From: an uncultured Chitinophagaceae bacterium
Lineage (GTDB): Bacteria; Bacteroidota; Bacteroidia; Chitinophagales; Chitinophagaceae
Assembly: GCA_937858715.1 (NCBI GenBank)
Contig: CALLZY010000045.1
Coordinates: 1 to 42,241, forward strand
Direction of reading: 5' to 3'
DNA: 42,241 nt
The position numbers and the translations under genes were made by a program. Positions 39,310-42,241 of the stretch are shown here, piece by piece. The stretch's first letter is position 1. Every line of letters starts with the position of its first letter. The notes below the pieces were generated by a model. That model was not told where the DNA came from and searched no databases. It saw only the letters and a program-made list of their open reading frames with translations.

Positions 39310-40734
39310 ATGAAAGTTGAACAAATTTACACCGGGTGCCTGGCCGAGGCTGCCTATTATATTGAAAGCAACGGAGAGGCAGCCATCATTGATCCGTTAA
39401 GGGAAACAAAACCATACATTGACAAGGCAGAACGAAATGGCGCAAAGATTAAATACATTCTTGAAACACATTTTCATGCTGATTTTGTAAGCGGCCATAT
39501 TGACCTGGCAAGAAAAACAGGGGCTACGATTGTTTTTGGCCCAACGGCTGCGCCTGGCTATGACGCTTATGTTGCCAAAGATGATGAAATATTGAAATTA
39601 GGCAATGTAACTATTAAAGTCCTGCATACGCCAGGTCATACTATGGAGTCAACCACCTATTTACTGAAAGATGAGGAAGGAAATGATTATTGCATTTTCA
39701 CCGGTGATACACTCTTTATCGGCGACGTGGGCCGGCCCGACCTTGTGCAAAAAGTGAAGGCTGATATTACCCCGCAAATACTTGGAGGGCATTTATTCGA
39801 TTCGCTGCGCAATAAAATAATGCCGCTGGGAGATGATGTTATCGTTTACCCCGGACATGGCGCTGGCAGTGCCTGCGGTAAAAATATGAGCAGGGAAACA
39901 AGTGATACACTGGGACATCAGAAGGCAAACAACTATGCTCTCCGTGCCAATATGACTAAAGAGGAGTTTATAAAGGAAGTCACAGATGGCCTGGTGGAAC
40001 CTCCGCAGTATTTTCCTTTCAATGTGCTGATGAACCTGAAAGGCGGAATAGACAGCATTGACAATATTATTGAAAAAGGCACTCATGCACTGGGTGCCAG
40101 GGAATTTTTAACTGCCTGGGAGAGTATGGAGGCCCTGGTGCTCGACACAAGAAGCAAGGATGCTTTTGCCGCAGAACATATACCGGGTTCTGTATTTATT
40201 GGTGTTGATGATACGTTTGCGCCCTGGGTGGGTACATTGATTACTGATTTAAAAACCCCAATTCTTTTCATTGCAGATGAAGGAAAAGAAGAGGAAGTGG
40301 TCATCAGGTTATCAAGGGTTGGTTATGATAATGCGGTAGGTTATCTGAAGGGCGGCATCCCTGCGTGGAAAGAAGCCGGCTTTGATACTGACTACCTGCA
40401 TGAGATTACCCCACAGGATTTTGCAGTGGTTTATGAAGCAGATAATGTGCATACAAACCTGGTAGATGCCAGAAGAAAAAGTGAGTATGATTCAGAACAC
40501 CTGGTAGGAGCTATTAATCTGCCTCTTGATTTCATCAATCAGAATATGTCGCAATTAGACAAAGACAAAAAATATTTCATACACTGTGCAGGAGGCTACC
40601 GTTCTGTTATTATGTGTTCTATTTTAAAAGCAAGAGGCTTTGAACATTTAGTAAATATCCGTGGTGGGTTTAAGGCGTTAAGTCAAACCGGATTGAAGAA
40701 AACAAGGTATGTGGAGCCCACTACAATGTTATAG
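39310..40734 (+). CDS. CstB-like persulfide dioxygenase/sulfurtransferase
   Basis: This multidomain protein oxidises low-molecular persulfides. The N-terminal MBL-fold dioxygenase (about 1-240) has THFHADFVSGH (H54, H56, D58), TPGH (H110), TGDTLFIGDVGRPDL (D133) and YPGHG, as in ETHE1-type non-haem iron persulfide dioxygenases. Two rhodanese domains follow. The first (about 262-360) has no cysteine at the active-loop position (FIADEGKEEE), so it is a pseudo-rhodanese. The second (about 370-474) has C426 in YFIHCAGGYRS and is probably active. This order matches Staphylococcus CstB, which converts persulfides to thiosulfate. It probably works with the divergent thioredoxin and cysteine-rich membrane proteins to clear reactive sulfur. 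Confidence 0.9.
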   Translation: MKVEQIYTGCLAEAAYYIESNGEAAIIDPLRETKPYIDKAERNGAKIKYILETHFHADFVSGHIDLARKTGATIVFGPTAAPGYDAYVAKDDEILKLGNVTIKVLHTPGHTMESTTYLLKDEEGNDYCIFTGDTLFIGDVGRPDLVQKVKADITPQILGGHLFDSLRNKIMPLGDDVIVYPGHGAGSACGKNMSRETSDTLGHQKANNYALRANMTKEEFIKEVTDGLVEPPQYFPFNVLMNLKGGIDSIDNIIEKGTHALGAREFLTAWESMEALVLDTRSKDAFAAEHIPGSVFIGVDDTFAPWVGTLITDLKTPILFIADEGKEEEVVIRLSRVGYDNAVGYLKGGIPAWKEAGFDTDYLHEITPQDFAVVYEADNVHTNLVDARRKSEYDSEHLVGAINLPLDFINQNMSQLDKDKKYFIHCAGGYRSVIMCSILKARGFEHLVNIRGGFKALSQTGLKKTRYVEPTTML

Positions 40735-40758
40735 TAAGAAAAATTCACTGTTATCAAT

Positions 40759-40790
40759 AAAACCGGCTGTATCAGGCCGGTTTTATTTTA
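40759..40790. terminator. Terminator overlapping the 3' end of the Lrp gene
   Basis: AAAACCGGC (40759-40767) pairs with GCCGGTTTT (40776-40784) over an 8-base loop. TTTTATTTTA continues on the plus strand, so it serves the CstB-like gene. The stop codon of the convergent Lrp gene (40772-40774) lies in the loop. Confidence 0.85.
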
Positions 40791-41239
40791 TAGGCTGTTT
40801 CATGTTTTACCTCAGTCATAATAAAACTGCTCTGCACGGTGCCAATATCTGTAAGCCGGGCTAATTTGTTTACGATAAAATCCTGGTAAGCGGTCATATC
40901 GGTAACCACTACTTTCAGCAGGTAATCATATACACCTGTCATGTGGTAACACTCCATCACTTCTTCAAATTTTACAATGGCTTTTTCAAAGTTGAGCAAA
41001 ATGCTTTGTGCATGTTGTTTTAGCTGCACATTGGTAAAAGCCACTAAAGTTTTCCCGATTTTGTTCCGGTTTACAATGGCGCAATAGCGGGTAATGTAGC
41101 CTTCTTTTTCGAGCCGCCGGATTCGTTCGTAAACAGGTGTAACCGATTTGCCAAGTTTATCAGCCAGCTCTTTATTGGTAAGCAGCGCATCAGACTGTAA
41201 TAAATCGAGTATTTGTATGTCGGTTTTATCAAGGTTCAT
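40772..41239 (-). CDS. Lrp/AsnC family transcriptional regulator
   Basis: This DNA-binding regulator responds to amino acids. The 155-aa length is typical. An N-terminal helix-turn-helix (about 5-60) shows LDKTDIQILDLLQSDALLT, KLGKSVTPVYERIRRLEKEG and a short linker. The C-terminal RAM ligand domain (about 70-150) has the GVYDYLLKVVVTD block. The start is the ATG at 41239; nine more in-frame codons upstream are probably not translated. It is divergent from a Cys/Met-metabolism PLP enzyme gene, a common pairing in which the regulator controls its neighbour. The ligand may be methionine or another amino acid, which the sequence does not show. Confidence 0.92.
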   Translation of the reverse strand: MNLDKTDIQILDLLQSDALLTNKELADKLGKSVTPVYERIRRLEKEGYITRYCAIVNRNKIGKTLVAFTNVQLKQHAQSILLNFEKAIVKFEEVMECYHMTGVYDYLLKVVVTDMTAYQDFIVNKLARLTDIGTVQSSFIMTEVKHETAYKIKPA

Positions 41240-41263
41240 AAAAGTTGTTTTATCTAAAATTAC

Positions 41264-41278
41264 CATCTTTTTTAGATG
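41264..41278. promoter_or_regulatory. Candidate Lrp-type operator
   Basis: CATCTTTTTTAGATG is a 15-base inverted repeat (CATCT / AGATG, spacer TTTTT) in the divergent gap. Lrp-family sites are 15-base, AT-centred palindromes, so this may be the operator of both genes. It lies 25 bases upstream of the regulator start. Confidence 0.45.
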
Positions 41279-41390
41279 ATTATTCTTTTTTGGAGAAATT
41301 TTATAAGCGATTCAGATTTCTTTTCTGTTTTATCTGATGTCATTCCTATTTGCACTGCTTCTTGTCAACTTAGTGGCAAAATCATTGAAT

Positions 41391-42241
41391 ATGAATCATA
41401 ATAACATTTCCCCGGAAACCCAGATGCTGGGGTATGGTTACAAACCAGAGTTAAGTGAAGGCGCTGTAAAATGCCCGATTTTTCAAACATCAACATTTGT
41501 GTTTAAGAACGCAGAAGCCGGAAAGGCTTTTTTTGAAATGGCACATGGTAAGCCTGGTCATGATGGCGAGGAAATGGGTTTGATTTACAGCCGCATTAAT
41601 AATCCCGATATGGAAATATTAGAAGAGCGGCTGAAACTATGGGATGGTGGCGAAATGGCGGCTGCTTTTTCAAGTGGCATGAGTGCTATAACTACTACGC
41701 TGATGACTTTTTTGAGCCCCGGCGATGTATTACTCTACAGCAATCCGTTGTATGGCGGCACACACAAACTGATACATCATATACTTACCAATTTTGGTAT
41801 TGAAGTGGTGGGGTTCAGGGCTAACCAGGATTTGAAAGAAGTAGAACAAATGCTGATTGAAACAGGACATGCAAAAAGGCTGAAGATGATTTATGTGGAG
41901 ACACCGGCCAACCCAACTAATGACATTATCGATATAGAAATGTGCCGGAAAATAGCCGATAAATATTCAACTGCTGATACTAAAGTGCTGGTTACTGTTG
42001 ATAATACTTACATGGGACCATTGTGGCAACATCCGCTGAAACTCGGGGCTGACATAGTTCTGTATTCAGCAACGAAATACATCGGCGGGCATAGTGATGT
42101 AATAGCCGGCGCTGCTGTAGGCAGCAAAGAACTGGTGGGCAACATTAAAAAGACCAGGACTTTCTTTGGAACCATGATTGACCCGCATACAAGCTGGCTG
42201 CTGATGCGCAGCTTAGAAACCCTGAAAGTGAGGATGGAGGC
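41391..42241 (+). CDS. Cys/Met metabolism PLP enzyme (partial, runs off window)
   Basis: The visible 283 residues are a cystathionine gamma-synthase/gamma-lyase family enzyme. The IYSRINNPD phosphate-loop block is at 65-73, SSGMSAI near 94-100, the DNTYMGP block at 204-210 and the PLP lysine K229 in YSATKYIGGHSD. The substrate could be cystathionine, O-acylhomoserine or methionine. The Cys that typifies methionine gamma-lyase (YGC) is Gly here (YGGT, G123), which favours the synthase or sulfhydrylase types. The ATG at 41391 gives the normal N terminus. The gene is cut at 42241 by the window end and continues to the right. It is divergent from an Lrp/AsnC gene, which probably controls it. Confidence 0.92.
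   Translation, partial: MNHNNISPETQMLGYGYKPELSEGAVKCPIFQTSTFVFKNAEAGKAFFEMAHGKPGHDGEEMGLIYSRINNPDMEILEERLKLWDGGEMAAAFSSGMSAITTTLMTFLSPGDVLLYSNPLYGGTHKLIHHILTNFGIEVVGFRANQDLKEVEQMLIETGHAKRLKMIYVETPANPTNDIIDIEMCRKIADKYSTADTKVLVTVDNTYMGPLWQHPLKLGADIVLYSATKYIGGHSDVIAGAAVGSKELVGNIKKTRTFFGTMIDPHTSWLLMRSLETLKVRME

Overview
This window reads as an ordinary chromosomal stretch from a member of the Bacteroidota, most likely the order Chitinophagales. The evidence is: Por/type IX (T9SS) C-terminal sorting domains on three secreted proteins, gldF-gldG gliding genes, a fused murF-alr gene, a short serA type in which Lys replaces the usual catalytic His, a serC-serA-DUF1015 cluster, and repeated matches to the Bacteroidota -7 promoter element TAnnTTTG, often very close to start codons. 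Overall GC looks to be in the low forties by eye. I see no transposase, integrase, prophage, CRISPR array or replication origin.

Layout. 1-5.1 kb: a small two-repeat protein of unknown function and a large solitary type IIG restriction-modification enzyme, both on the minus strand. 5.1-7.3 kb: a compact Fe-S assembly operon, iscS-iscU-iscA, closed by a strong terminator. 7.5-8.9 kb: a T9SS-secreted protein gene split by a frameshift at a run of nine T. 9.0-11.4 kb: gldF-gldG. 11.5-15.7 kb: envelope genes, namely a TerC-family membrane protein, murF-alr and lspA. 15.7-20.5 kb: two divergent T9SS-exported proteins, one of them a PQQ-type sugar dehydrogenase. 20.5-28.1 kb: metabolism and envelope genes (small ORF, fumC, GH29 fucosidase, enoyl-CoA hydratase, a probable outer-membrane protein, TRIC-type channel, lipoprotein, B12-binding subunit). 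28.1-34.3 kb: aldo/keto reductase, DUF1015, serA, serC, gltX. 34.4-37.7 kb: polysaccharide deacetylase, a probably surface-exposed lipoprotein, TatD nuclease, tRNA-Ser(GGA) and another lipoprotein. 37.9-40.7 kb: a sulfur/redox locus. 40.8-42.2 kb: an Lrp/AsnC regulator divergent from a Cys/Met-metabolism PLP enzyme that runs off the window.

Themes. Sulfur handling recurs: cysteine desulfurase and Fe-S scaffolds near the left end, and a CstB-like persulfide dioxygenase/rhodanese, thioredoxin and a Cys/Met PLP enzyme near the right end. The most interesting functional lead is the four-gene overlapping operon at 37.9-39.1 kb, in which every product carries a cysteine pair. It is divergent from the CstB-like gene. 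The most interesting sequence-level leads are a frameshifting T9 tract, an interspersed 14-base word (GTTTnAAGyTGCAr) found in two intergenic spacers and as a tandem pair inside gltX, a palindromic element in the gltX reading frame, and an abrupt GC change inside the restriction-modification gene. None of these amounts to a demonstrated new system.
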